Source: Terrabacter sp. Root181 (lineage in GTDB: Bacteria; Actinomycetota; Actinomycetes; Actinomycetales; Dermatophilaceae). Taken from it: a stretch of DNA of 64,000 nucleotides. Made by a program: the position numbers and the translations under genes. The notes below the pieces were generated by a model. The model worked only from the letters and a program-made list of their open reading frames with translations. It was not told the origin of the DNA and searched no databases. Shown piece by piece: positions 16,994-25,786 of the stretch (the first letter of the stretch is position 1; each line of letters opens with the position of its first letter). Location of the stretch: positions 1-64,000 of the forward strand of contig NZ_LMHU01000005.1 of the NCBI RefSeq assembly GCF_001428505.1, written 5' to 3'.

Positions 16994-18843
16994 CACTCCT
17001 CGACGTCCGCGACCTCAGCGTCCGCTACGAGCCCAAGGCCTCCCGGCCCCTCGACGCCGTCCAAGGGGTCACCTTCTCGATCGAACCGGGCGAGTTCGTC
17101 GGACTCATCGGCGAGTCCGGCTCGGGCAAGACGACCCTGGGCACCGCAGTGCTGCGCCTGCTGCAGCGGCCCGGTCGCATCAGCGGTGGCTCGATCGAGT
17201 TCAACGGGACCGACATCACGGACCTCCCGGAGGACGAGCTGCGCTCGCTGCGCTGGCGTGACCTCTCGACGGTCTTCCAGAGCAGCATGAACTCGCTCAA
17301 CCCCGTCGTCCGGGTGGAGGGCCAGTTCCGTGACGCCATCGAGCAGCACTCGTCCCTGCGCGGCGAGGCGGTGACACGACGCATCCGTGAGCTCTTCGAC
17401 ATGGTCATCATCGACCCGAAGTTCATGACCGCCTTCCCGCACGAGCTCTCCGGGGGCATGCGCCAACGGGTCAACCTCGCGCTGGCCCTGGCGCTGGACC
17501 CGAAGTTCATCCTGCTCGACGAGCCCACCACCGGGCTCGATGTCGTCGTGCAGCACTCGATCCTCGAGAACGTCCGGCGCCTGCAGGCCGAGCAGGGCTT
17601 CGCGGTCCTGTTCATCAGCCACGACATCGGCACCGTGCTCGACCTCTCGGACCGCATCCTCGTGATGTATGCCGGCCGCATCGTCGAGGACCAGAGCGCC
17701 GGCGCGCTGCTGCGCGAACCCCTGCACCCGTACACGAAGGGTCTGCTCGGGTCGTACGGCGACCCACGCGACGAGATCGTCAAGATCACGTACGTCCCGG
17801 GTCGGCCGCCGGACCTCAGCCGCTCCATGGTCGGATGCAGCTTCGCTCCGAGATGCCCAGAGCGGATCCAGGTCTGTCTGGAGGAGGACCCGCCGCTCGT
17901 GCCGCTGAACGGTGGGCGCGCGGCGTGCCACGTCGCCGTGCTCCAGCGCGCAGAGGACGGCGCCGAGACGTTCGGGGAGCCGAAGCGCGGGTTCGAGGGA
18001 CCGCAGTTCGTCAAGACCGCCGACGAGTCCCGGAGCGCCCTGACCAACGAGGTCGTGCTCTCGGTCGAGAACGTCTCGAAGGTCTTCGAGCGCCGTCGGG
18101 GGCTCACCGTCACACGCACGCAAGCCGTCAGTGATGTCAGCTTCGAGCTGCGGCGGGGCGAGGTGACGGCGCTCGTGGGGCAGAGCGGCAGCGGAAAGTC
18201 GACCCTGGCCAAGATGATCACCGGCGTGGAGACCCCGACTCAGGGCCGCATCGTGTTCCACGGCCCGGACGGCGACCGGCTCGTCTCGGGATTCAAGGGC
18301 AGGGCCCTGCGCGCCTATCGCAGCGACGTCCAGATGGTCTTCCAGGACCCGTACAGCTCGATCAACCCGGCCAAGCGACTCGGCTACGTCCTGTCCCGCC
18401 CGCTGGTCAACTACCAGGGACTGAAGGGTGAGGAGCTGCGCGAGCGGGTCAAGGAGCTGCTGGAACGGGTCGCCCTGACGCCGGCCGAGCGGTTCATCAA
18501 CCGCTACGGCTACGAGCTGTCCGGTGGCCAGCGCCAGCGCGTCATCATCGCGAAGGCGCTCGCCGTCGAGCCCGAGATCATCGTCGCCGACGAGCCGATC
18601 TCCAGCCTCGACGTGTCGATCCGTGCCGAGATCCTCGAGCTGCTCAACGACCTGGTCAAGGAGAACGACGTCAGCATCCTCTACATCACCCACGACCTGC
18701 TCAGCGCCCGCATGCTCTCCGACGAGGTCATCGTCCTCAACGGCGGCAAGGTCGTCGAGAAGGGGCCGACCCTCGGAGTCATCCGTGCCCCCAAGGACGA
18801 CTACACGCGCAGCCTGCTCGATGCGATCCCCAACCCGTTCTGA
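16990..18843 (+). CDS. Fused double ABC ATPase (DppD-DppF type)
   Basis: A 617-residue protein with two complete nucleotide-binding domains in one chain. Domain 1 has Walker A G-E-S-G-S-G-K-T-T near residue 43, signature L-S-G-G-M-R-Q-R and Walker B L-L-D-E-P; a cysteine-containing oligopeptide-type tail follows near residues 280-310. Domain 2 has G-Q-S-G-S-G-K-S-T near 400, L-S-G-G-Q-R-Q-R and V-A-D-E-P. The pair powers the upstream permeases. The start was set at ATG 16990 behind GGGAGG because it overlaps the permease stop; a longer frame exists but runs antiparallel to sense in the permease gene. Confidence 0.92.
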   Translation: MTLLDVRDLSVRYEPKASRPLDAVQGVTFSIEPGEFVGLIGESGSGKTTLGTAVLRLLQRPGRISGGSIEFNGTDITDLPEDELRSLRWRDLSTVFQSSMNSLNPVVRVEGQFRDAIEQHSSLRGEAVTRRIRELFDMVIIDPKFMTAFPHELSGGMRQRVNLALALALDPKFILLDEPTTGLDVVVQHSILENVRRLQAEQGFAVLFISHDIGTVLDLSDRILVMYAGRIVEDQSAGALLREPLHPYTKGLLGSYGDPRDEIVKITYVPGRPPDLSRSMVGCSFAPRCPERIQVCLEEDPPLVPLNGGRAACHVAVLQRAEDGAETFGEPKRGFEGPQFVKTADESRSALTNEVVLSVENVSKVFERRRGLTVTRTQAVSDVSFELRRGEVTALVGQSGSGKSTLAKMITGVETPTQGRIVFHGPDGDRLVSGFKGRALRAYRSDVQMVFQDPYSSINPAKRLGYVLSRPLVNYQGLKGEELRERVKELLERVALTPAERFINRYGYELSGGQRQRVIIAKALAVEPEIIVADEPISSLDVSIRAEILELLNDLVKENDVSILYITHDLLSARMLSDEVIVLNGGKVVEKGPTLGVIRAPKDDYTRSLLDAIPNPF

Positions 18844-19016
18844 CGCGCCGGTCGGGAGGACCTCCTGCACGTCGCGGCGGGGTGGTCCGGGAGGGAGCCC
18901 CGGCCGGCCTGACGGCATACGCCATCGGTCGGCGAAGGTGACGCCGAGGCGGTCTGCGTCCGGCTTGTGAAGCGTGGCGGCGCCGTGCACAGTTGACCCC
19001 GGGAGAGGGAGCCTGG

Positions 19017-20063
19017 GTGTCCACTGAGCACGACGACGCGCGACCGGTCACGATCTACACCGTGGCCGAGCGGGCCGGCGTGTCCATCGCCACCGTCTCG
19101 CGCGTGCTGAGCGGGTCGACCCCGGCGTCGGCGATGACCCGGCAGCGGGTGCTGCGGGCCGTCGAGGACCTCGAGTACGTCCCGCTGCGCGCCGGCCGAC
19201 CCGTCGACGTGCCGTCCCACGAGACGCACGGCCTCGTCCTGCCGGGCCTGCGCGGGCCCTACTACTCCGAGCTGCTGTCGGGCTTCGAGTCCACGGCCGC
19301 GCGCGAGGGGCAGTCGGTCGTCGTCGTCGTGTGCGACGCGTCGAAGGACGCCGAGGCCTCGGTACGCAAGATCCTCGGCCGGGTCGACGGCATCGTCATC
19401 GCCAACGACACGATCAGCGACACGATGGTGCGCCAGATCGTGCGCTCCACCCCGACGGTGCTCGTCGCGCGCGACGCCATCGAGGGCTGCGACTCGGTGC
19501 AGGTCGAGAACTTCATCAGCTCGGCCGAGCTGACCCGGCACCTGCTCGAGCACGGCCGCACGCGGCTCGTCTTCGTCGGCGACCCCGACACCTCTCACGA
19601 CGTCTCGGAGCGCTACCGCGGCTTCCAGCACGCCCTGACCCGCAAGCGCGGGGCCGAGGTGGCCGGTCCGATCCGGGTGCAGTACGAGGAGACGTCGGGC
19701 CGTCGTGTCATGGAGGGGCTGCGCGAGGCCGAGGCGGCCGGGGCCGAGATCGACGGGCTCGTCTGCGCCAACGACGAGCTCGCGCTCGCGACGATGGTGC
19801 TGCTGGGCCGCGACGGCCGACGCGTGCCGGACGACATCGCGGTGGTCGGCTTCGACGACATCATGACCTCGCGCTACCTCGCCCCCGGCCTGACGACGGT
19901 GCAGCAGCCGATGCGCGAGCTCGGACGGTGGGCCGCGATCCGGCTCCACGAGCGCATCTCCGGTCGCACGTTCGACGTGCACCCCCAGGTCCTGCCCACC
20001 CGCATGGTCGTCCGTGGCTCGTGCGGCTGCGACTGGGACCAGACCTCCGTCGTCAGCGACTGA
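19017..20063 (+). CDS. LacI-family sugar-responsive repressor
   Basis: A 348-residue LacI regulator. The N-terminal helix-turn-helix (about residues 11-60: Y-T-V-A-E-R-A-G-V-S-I-A-T-V-S-R-V-L-S-G) precedes a periplasmic-binding-like effector domain with the pattern D-D-I-A-V-V-G-F-D-D-I near residue 280. GTG 19017 follows GAGAGGGA at about 7 bases; a TTG at 18993 would add eight residues. It sits 170 bases after the importer and before the GH144-like gene and is the obvious controller of the glycan locus. Candidate sites are the CTCCAGAGCG words at 13154 and 13229. Confidence 0.9.
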   Translation: MSTEHDDARPVTIYTVAERAGVSIATVSRVLSGSTPASAMTRQRVLRAVEDLEYVPLRAGRPVDVPSHETHGLVLPGLRGPYYSELLSGFESTAAREGQSVVVVVCDASKDAEASVRKILGRVDGIVIANDTISDTMVRQIVRSTPTVLVARDAIEGCDSVQVENFISSAELTRHLLEHGRTRLVFVGDPDTSHDVSERYRGFQHALTRKRGAEVAGPIRVQYEETSGRRVMEGLREAEAAGAEIDGLVCANDELALATMVLLGRDGRRVPDDIAVVGFDDIMTSRYLAPGLTTVQQPMRELGRWAAIRLHERISGRTFDVHPQVLPTRMVVRGSCGCDWDQTSVVSD

Positions 20064-20207
20064 CGACTTCCGCTCCCCGTGCTCCTCGGCGGCCCTATCG
20101 ACCGCCACGACGCACCTCGGCACGCTCACCCCGATCCCGTATGCCGGTTCGCGGCGGTCCGTCGGACCGTTGCCACCGTCTCCGCCCCAGGACCCGAGGA
20201 CCTCCGT

Positions 20208-21344
20208 ATGCCTGACCGCACCCTCCTGCTCCGCTGGGCCGCCGACACCTGGCGCTCCTTCGAGGCCATGACCGACCCCCGGTACCGGCCTGCCGACCGA
20301 CAGCATCGCCGCCTCGCTCGACCCCGCGACCCGCAGCGGCTACGACCGCTCGGGCGCCCTGCTGCGGCAGATGCCCGACAGCGGTCACGAGATCCAGCAG
20401 TTCCTCTCCAGCGTCGACAACGGCTGGCTCGCGGCCGGGCTCATGGTGGCCGCGGCAGCCGAGCCTTCAGTGGCGGCCGAGGCGCACCCCGTCCTGCACC
20501 GGATGGACTTCGGCGCCTTCCACGACGCCGCAGCCGGGCCGAGTGGACCCGGTGGACGGCTGACCGGAGGCTTCTGGGTCGACGACCCGGGCCGGCCGAC
20601 GCGTCGGGCCGCGTTCGTGCCCGGGCACGCGGAGGTGCTCCACACCGTGCACCACTACGACCTGCTCGACTCCGAGCCTCGCATCGCGAGCTACGTCGGC
20701 ATCGCCCACGGCCAGATCCCGCCCGAGCACTACGCCTCGCTCGACACCCCGGTGCGCCACTACCGCCGCCGCGACGTCGTGCCGACGTTCGGCGGGTCGA
20801 TGTTCGAGGCGCTCATGCCGACGATCTTCGTCCCCGAGTCGACGTGGGACCCGACACGTGGGGGGTCAACGAGGCGCGCACCGTGGCGCTGCAGCGGGAG
20901 TACGCGCTCGACGAGAAGGACTACGACTACTGGGGATTCAGCCCGTCGGCCTGCCCCGGCGAGGGCTACTCGGTGTTCGGCGTCCCACCGATCGCGTCGG
21001 AGGCGGAGGGCTACCCGAGCGAGCGGGACGGCGAGGTCGTCGTCACGCCGCACGCGTCGGCGATGGCACTCATGGTCGAGCCCGACGCGGCGGCGGACAA
21101 CCTCGCGCGCATCGAGCGCGACCTCGGCGCCTACGGTCCGGGCGGCTTCATCGACGCCGTCGACACGCGTACCGGCCGGCACGCCGGACGGCATCTCTCG
21201 CTCGACCAGTCGATGGTGCTCGGTGCCCTCGCCGACGTCGTCGCCGACGGCTGCCTCCGGCGCTGGTTCTGCACGCCCGCGGTCGAGGCCGTCCTGCGCC
21301 CTGTCGTCGCCGCCCGCCGGATGCCTCTGACCGGACCTGCCTGA
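20208..21344 (+). pseudogene. GH144-like endo-beta-1,2-glucanase gene with two frameshifts
   Basis: The three frames together encode a ~379-residue protein of the GH144 / glycoamylase-domain family, whose characterised members are endo-beta-1,2-glucanases. Frame 1 starts at ATG 20208 (GAGGA site) and reads L-L-L-R-W-A-A-D-T-W-R-S-F-E-A-M-T-D-P-R. One extra base near T20283 moves it to the frame reading S-S-V-D-N-G-W-L-A-A-G. One missing C in the run near 20851-20853 restores the third frame with W-G-V-N-E-A-R and F-G-V-P-P-I-A-S-E-A-E-G-Y. No stop interrupts any segment, so recent mutation or sequencing error are both possible. No signal peptide is present. Confidence 0.8.
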
Positions 21345-21360
21345 GAGCACCTGACAGGCC

Positions 21361-21407
21361 GGTCGTGGAGTCCTTACGGCACGTGGTGCCGGGAGGACTC
21401 CACGACC
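21361..21407. terminator. Long two-tier hairpin
   Basis: Outer arms GGTCGTGGAGTCCT (21361-21374) and AGGACTCCACGACC (21394-21407) pair perfectly. Inside, CGGCAC/GTGCCG forms a second stem around a 3-base loop. The hairpin follows the glucanase-like gene by 16 bases. Confidence 0.8.
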
Positions 21408-21467
21408 TCCGGCCCGGACCAGCCGTACTCTGGTCGTGTCCCTTCGGACGAGAGGTGGGGCGCGGAC

Positions 21468-21944
21468 GTGACGCAGTGGCGTGAGCAGTGGTCGGACCAG
21501 GAGTGGTTCACGCTGCGACTCGCGCCCGTGTGGGTGCTGAGCGCCCTCGCCGGCCGGGTCCGCTTCGACGACGACGAGCGCGGCGCCTTCTGGGACGCCG
21601 TCACCGACGCAGCCCTGCGCAGCACCGGTCCCGGGCGTGAGCTGCTGGGCACGGCCGCAGCCGAGCGCCGGTGGCTCTTCGACGAGTTCGAGCTCGACGG
21701 CCGTCCCGTCGTCTCGGGCCTGCTCTCCGTGACGCGCCTGCTCGAACGCATGGACCCCGACACACGGACCGACGTCCGGTCGAGCATCCTGCGCGTCGGT
21801 GCGGGCGTGGCCCTGGCCCGTGGCCACTTCGGCCGCCGCATGACGCTCGAGGACGAGCAGACCCTGCTCCTCGTCGAGCAGCTGCTCCAGACGGCCCCTG
21901 AGACCCTGAGCGACAACCCGCTCAACTCCCCGGCCACCATCTGA
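21468..21944 (+). CDS. Hypothetical protein, 158 residues
   Basis: A soluble, charged protein of 158 residues that I do not recognise. It is rich in Trp in the first 30 residues (W-R-E-Q-W-S-D-Q-E-W), largely predicted helical, with no signal peptide or membrane segment. The GTG start at 21468 follows GAGAGG at a loose distance. It stands alone between a terminator and the second sugar transporter. Confidence 0.6.
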   Translation: MTQWREQWSDQEWFTLRLAPVWVLSALAGRVRFDDDERGAFWDAVTDAALRSTGPGRELLGTAAAERRWLFDEFELDGRPVVSGLLSVTRLLERMDPDTRTDVRSSILRVGAGVALARGHFGRRMTLEDEQTLLLVEQLLQTAPETLSDNPLNSPATI

Positions 21945-21974
21945 ACCGCGCCGGCGTCGGGGAGTGGCCCATCC

Positions 21975-22000
21975 GGCATACGCGGAGGTAACGGGCATAC
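21975..22000. repeat. Two close copies of the heptamer GGCATAC
   Basis: GGCATAC occurs at 21975-21981 and 21994-22000 in the non-coding DNA before the sugar-binding protein. This is the densest pair of the window-wide word described in the findings. The second copy could also overlap a TANNNT -10 box (TACGAT 21998-22003), but no matching -35 was seen. Confidence 0.7.
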
Positions 22001-22095
22001 GATCGCCGGGTGGGCGAGGTCGAGCAGACTGGCCGAGCGCCCGTCGTGGTGAACGGTGCCCGCACACCCGGGCAGGAAGGACGCAGGGGAACCTC

Positions 22096-23421
22096 ATGTC
22101 AGACAAGGAGATCGGCCGCGGGATCGGCCAGGCCCTCGGAAGCCACCTCAGCCGGCGCTCGCTCTTCGCGCTCGGTGGTGCCGCCGCCGTGACGGGTGTG
22201 CTCGCCGCGTGCGGCAGCAACACCGGACGCGAGCCGGCAGCCACCGGCGGGGCGACCGGCGGTGGCAGCGGCGCCACGCTGAACCAGTGGTACCACCAGT
22301 ACGGCGAGGCCGGCACGCAGCAGGCCGTCGAGAGGTACGCCGCCGCCTACAAGGACGCGACCGTCAAGGTCGGCTGGAAGCCCGGCGACTACGACCAGTC
22401 CACGGCCGCCTCACTGCTCACCGACGCCGGTCCCGACGTCTTCGAGTACGGCAACGGCCCGACGATCGACATGATCAAGGGCGGCCAGGTCGTCGACCTC
22501 ACCGACCTCGTCGGAGACACGAAGTCCGACTTCAACCCGAGCATCCTCGAGCGGATGACCTACGAGGGCAAGACGTATGCCATCCCGCAGGTCGTCGACA
22601 TGCAGCTGCTCGTCTACCGGAAGTCGCTGCTCGACAAGGCCGGCATCGCCCCGCCCCAGACCATCGACGAGCTCATCGCCGCGGCGAAGAAGCTGACGCA
22701 GGGCAACGTCAAGGGTCTCTTCCTCGGCAACGACGGCGGTGCCGGCCTCATGGGCGGCCCGATGCTGTGGTCGGCGGGGCTCGACTACCTCACCGCGGAC
22801 AACCAGTTCGGCTTCGACGACCCGCGGGCCGCGACCGCCCTCGGCAAGCTCCGCGAGATGTGGGACGCCAAGGTGCTGCTCCTCGGGGCGCCCAAGGACT
22901 GGTTCGACCCGTCCGCCCTCACCGCCGGCCTCACCGCGATGCAGTTCACCGGCCTGTGGACCTTCCCCGACCTCAAGAAGGGCCTCGGCGACGACTTCGG
23001 CGTCATGGCCTGGCCCGCCCTCGACGGCAGCGGCAAGGCCTCGGTGCCCGTCGGCGCCTACGGCTCGTGCGTCAGCGCCAAGAGCAAGGACGTCGAGGCG
23101 GCCAAGAAGTTCGCCAAGTGGCTGTGGATCGACCAGACCGCCTACCAGCTCGACTTCGCGACGGCCTACGGCTTCCACATCCCGTCCCGGACGAGCCTCA
23201 TCGGCCAGGCGACGACCCTGAAGGAAGGGCAGGCGGCCGAGGCGGCCAAGCTCGCCACCGACGTCGGCCACGCGCAGAGCCCGATCCTGTGGACGCCCAA
23301 GTGCGCCACGGCCTTCGGTGACGCGATGAACCGCATCGTCAAGGAGGGCGCCGACCCGGCCGGCGAGATCGCCAAGGTCAAGACGGTGGCCGACGCCGAG
23401 CTGAAGCGGGTCCTCGCCTGA
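22096..23421 (+). CDS. Sugar ABC substrate-binding protein, Tat lipoprotein
   Basis: A 441-residue family 1 extracellular sugar-binding protein. The N-terminus has a twin-arginine motif S-R-R-S-L-F-A-L near residue 16 followed by the lipobox L-A-A-C (Cys about 37), so it is exported folded by Tat and then lipidated. The middle has the usual Y-E-G-K-T-Y-A-I-P hinge pattern. ATG 22096 follows AGGGGA. It is followed by two permeases and no ATPase, as in actinobacterial systems that share an MsiK-type ATPase. The sugar is unknown; proximity to the beta-glucan genes is suggestive only. Confidence 0.88.
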   Translation: MSDKEIGRGIGQALGSHLSRRSLFALGGAAAVTGVLAACGSNTGREPAATGGATGGGSGATLNQWYHQYGEAGTQQAVERYAAAYKDATVKVGWKPGDYDQSTAASLLTDAGPDVFEYGNGPTIDMIKGGQVVDLTDLVGDTKSDFNPSILERMTYEGKTYAIPQVVDMQLLVYRKSLLDKAGIAPPQTIDELIAAAKKLTQGNVKGLFLGNDGGAGLMGGPMLWSAGLDYLTADNQFGFDDPRAATALGKLREMWDAKVLLLGAPKDWFDPSALTAGLTAMQFTGLWTFPDLKKGLGDDFGVMAWPALDGSGKASVPVGAYGSCVSAKSKDVEAAKKFAKWLWIDQTAYQLDFATAYGFHIPSRTSLIGQATTLKEGQAAEAAKLATDVGHAQSPILWTPKCATAFGDAMNRIVKEGADPAGEIAKVKTVADAELKRVLA

Positions 23422-24431
23422 CAGCGCAGGCCGACCCGGCGGCATACGACAGCGCCGCGCAGCGGGAGGCGGCCGAGCGGGCGACGGGATCTCGACCAGC
23501 CGGGTCACCGAGACCGTCGCTGGGTCGCCGCCTGCGCGGGCGCCAGGACCGCAACCTGTGGTTCTGGGTCTTCGTCGGGCCGTTCGTCATCGGGCTGGTC
23601 GTCTTCGTCTACGTCCCGATCGCCTGGTCGATCTACCTGTCGTTCTTCGAGTCGTACAACACGGTCACGCCCACGACGTTCGTCGGCGTCGGCAACTACG
23701 TGGACATGCTGCGCGACCCGGCGTTCCGCAACAGCCTGCTGACCTTCCTCGCCTTCGCCGTCTTCATCGTGCCGACGACGTTCGTCATCTCGCTCGGCGC
23801 GGCCCTGCTCGTCGCGCGCACCCGGGTCATGCAGTCGTTCTTCCGGTCGGTCTTCTTCCTGCCGACGGCGTGCTCCTACGTCGTCGCGGCGCTCGTCTGG
23901 AAGATGTCGATCTTCAGCGGCATCCGCTCGGGTCTCGCGAACGCCGTGCTCGGCTGGTTCGGCATCGACTCGATCCCGTGGCTGAGCCTCGCCGAGCCGC
24001 CGTGGTACTGGCTCGTCATCGTCACGGCACGGCTCTGGCTGCAGGTCGGCTTCTACATGATCCTCTTCCTCGCCGGCATCCAGCGGATCAGCCCGACGCT
24101 CTACGAGGCGGCCGCGATCGACGGCGCCGAGGGGTGGAAGGTCTTCCGCCACATCACCCTGCCGCAGCTGCGCGCCACGTCGACGGCGGTGCTGCTGCTC
24201 CTGCTCATCAACGCGTTCCAGGCGTTCGACGAGTTCTACAACATCCTGTCGACGTTCGGCACCTACCCGCCCTACGCGCGACCGCCGCTCGTCTACCTCT
24301 ACTACACGGCGCTCGGCTCGGGCCAGGACTTCGGCCACGGGTCCGCCGGCGCCGTCATCCTCACCCTCATCATCGCGATCGTGGCGGTGGTGCAGGGCCG
24401 CATCCTCCGACTCGGCGACAGGGGCGACTGA
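23418..24431 (+). CDS. Sugar ABC permease 1, apparent CTG start
   Basis: A permease of the MalF/UgpA type, about 337 residues, with six predicted membrane segments and the coupling loop E-A-A-A-I-D-G-A-E-G near residue 233. The sequence from 23421 onward reads as normal coding DNA (a 45-residue hydrophilic tail, then W-F-W-V-F-V-G-P-F-V), yet the frame contains no ATG, GTG or TTG between the binding-protein stop and a GTG at 23700, which would delete the first membrane helix. CTG at 23418 overlaps the upstream TGA as CTGA, just like ATGA/GTGA overlaps elsewhere here, and is my choice. A sequence error is the alternative. Confidence 0.75.
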   Translation: MTAQADPAAYDSAAQREAAERATGSRPAGSPRPSLGRRLRGRQDRNLWFWVFVGPFVIGLVVFVYVPIAWSIYLSFFESYNTVTPTTFVGVGNYVDMLRDPAFRNSLLTFLAFAVFIVPTTFVISLGAALLVARTRVMQSFFRSVFFLPTACSYVVAALVWKMSIFSGIRSGLANAVLGWFGIDSIPWLSLAEPPWYWLVIVTARLWLQVGFYMILFLAGIQRISPTLYEAAAIDGAEGWKVFRHITLPQLRATSTAVLLLLLINAFQAFDEFYNILSTFGTYPPYARPPLVYLYYTALGSGQDFGHGSAGAVILTLIIAIVAVVQGRILRLGDRGD

Positions 24432-25282
24432 TGGCGATCGTCCGGAGCAAGCGGCAGTCGCGGATCACCGGGTGGGCCCGCTACAGCGCCCTCGTCGCGG
24501 CGGCGCTGCTCTTCCTCGTCCCCTTCTACCTGCTCGTGCGCAGCGCGTTCATGCGCGAGCAGGACCTCGGGTCGCCCGACTTCCACTGGCTGCCGCCGGT
24601 CTGGGAGACCTCCAACCTCACCGGCCTCTTCGACAACCCGGCGATCCCGATGGCGCGCAGCCTGCTCAACTCGGGCCTCATCGCGGTGACCCAGACGGTC
24701 GGCGTGCTCGTCGTCTCGGGCCTCGCCGGCTACGGCCTGGCCCGCATCCCCTACCGCTGGTCCAACGCCGTCTTCTACACGATCACCGCGACGCTCCTCA
24801 TCCCCGCAGCCGTGACGTTCGTGCCCAGCTTCGTGCTCGTCTCGACGCTCGGCTGGATCTCGACGCTGCGCGGCCTCATCATCCCGGGCCTCTTCCAGGC
24901 GCTCGCGACGTTCCTCTTCCGGCAGTTCTTCCTCGGCTTCCCCAAGGAGATCGAGGAGGCGGCCTTCATCGACGGCCTCGGCTACTGGGGCACCTTCTGG
25001 AAGATCGTCGTCCCCAACTCGATGGGCTTCGTCGCGGCCATCGGCACGATCACCTTCATCGGCTCGTGGAACGCCTTCCTCTGGCCGCTCGTCATCGGCC
25101 GCGACCAGGAGTCGTGGACCGTGCAGATCGCGCTCTCGACCTTCCTCACGGCGCAGTCGGTCCAGGTCAGCCAGCTCTTCATGGCGGCCCTCGTCGCGAT
25201 CGTGCCGCTGCTGCTGATGTTCCTCTTCCTCCAGCGCTGGATCGTCGAGGGCGTCGAGCGCACCGGCATCGCCGGCGACTGA
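24431..25282 (+). CDS. Sugar ABC permease 2, MalG type
   Basis: A 283-residue inner-membrane permease of the MalG/UgpE type with about six hydrophobic segments and the E-A-A-F-I-D-G-L-G coupling loop near residue 178. Its ATG shares one base with the TGA of permease 1 (TGATG), so translation is coupled. Together they form the pore for the sugar delivered by the Tat lipoprotein. A terminator follows 2 bases after the stop, and no ATPase gene is nearby. Confidence 0.9.
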   Translation: MAIVRSKRQSRITGWARYSALVAAALLFLVPFYLLVRSAFMREQDLGSPDFHWLPPVWETSNLTGLFDNPAIPMARSLLNSGLIAVTQTVGVLVVSGLAGYGLARIPYRWSNAVFYTITATLLIPAAVTFVPSFVLVSTLGWISTLRGLIIPGLFQALATFLFRQFFLGFPKEIEEAAFIDGLGYWGTFWKIVVPNSMGFVAAIGTITFIGSWNAFLWPLVIGRDQESWTVQIALSTFLTAQSVQVSQLFMAALVAIVPLLLMFLFLQRWIVEGVERTGIAGD

Positions 25283-25284
25283 GT

Positions 25285-25323
25285 GCGGTGGATCGCCCGC
25301 GCCTGGTGCCGATGATCCACCGC
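25285..25323 (+). terminator. Terminator of the second transporter operon
   Basis: The arms GCGGTGGATC (25285-25294) and GATCCACCGC (25314-25323) are perfect complements around a 19-base loop, immediately after the permease stop codon. Confidence 0.75.
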
Positions 25324-25371
25324 GCCACCGATGCGTAGCGGCGACCGACGGCGTATGCCGTGCAGCCCGGG

Positions 25372-25704
25372 TCAGGGCAGCTTGGCGACCGTGAGCAGCA
25401 CGGCAGAGTCTTCGAGCGCCTCGAGCGAGTGGCGAGCCTGCGGGACGACGAGCAGGTCACCCGGCGCGCCCTCCCAGGCCGCGTCGGCCGTGCTGATGCG
25501 CACCCGTCCGCGCAACACCTGCACCGTCGCCTCACCGGGGTTCTCGTGCTCGGTCATCGACCGACCTGCAGCCAGCGCGACGACGGTCTGGCGCAGCACG
25601 TGCTCGTGGCCGCCGTAGACCGTGTCGGCGCCGCGACCGCTCGACGTCGTCGTGGCGTGCTCGATCAGCTCCCGGGCGAGGGCGGTCAAGGACGACTTCT
25701 CCAT
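25372..25704 (-). CDS. Small cupin-domain protein
   Basis: A 110-residue single-cupin protein. The beta-barrel pattern T-V-Y-G-G-H-E-H-V-L and E-H-E-N-P-G-E-A-T-V-Q-V-L-R-G-R-V, followed by P-G-D-L-L-V-V-P-Q-A-R-H-S-L-E, gives the usual histidine-rich metal site. It is cytoplasmic. ATG 25704 was chosen because the cupin pattern begins soon after; only a weak GGTGAG site precedes it. It stands alone, with a GTATGCC word on each side. Its role is unknown; small cupins of this kind often sense or bind small molecules. Confidence 0.75.
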   Translation of the reverse strand: MEKSSLTALARELIEHATTTSSGRGADTVYGGHEHVLRQTVVALAAGRSMTEHENPGEATVQVLRGRVRISTADAAWEGAPGDLLVVPQARHSLEALEDSAVLLTVAKLP

Positions 25705-25786
25705 GCACTCACCATGGCACCCCGGGGCCCGGCCGTCGATGGTGCCGACGCCACCCGTGGCGTATGCCGTGCGGCCGGCAGTCCGC

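Noticed and set aside
18844-19016. Possible terminator GGAGG-A-CCTCC after the ATPase gene
   Set aside because: The dyad is only 5 bp with a one-base centre, too weak to claim a terminator.
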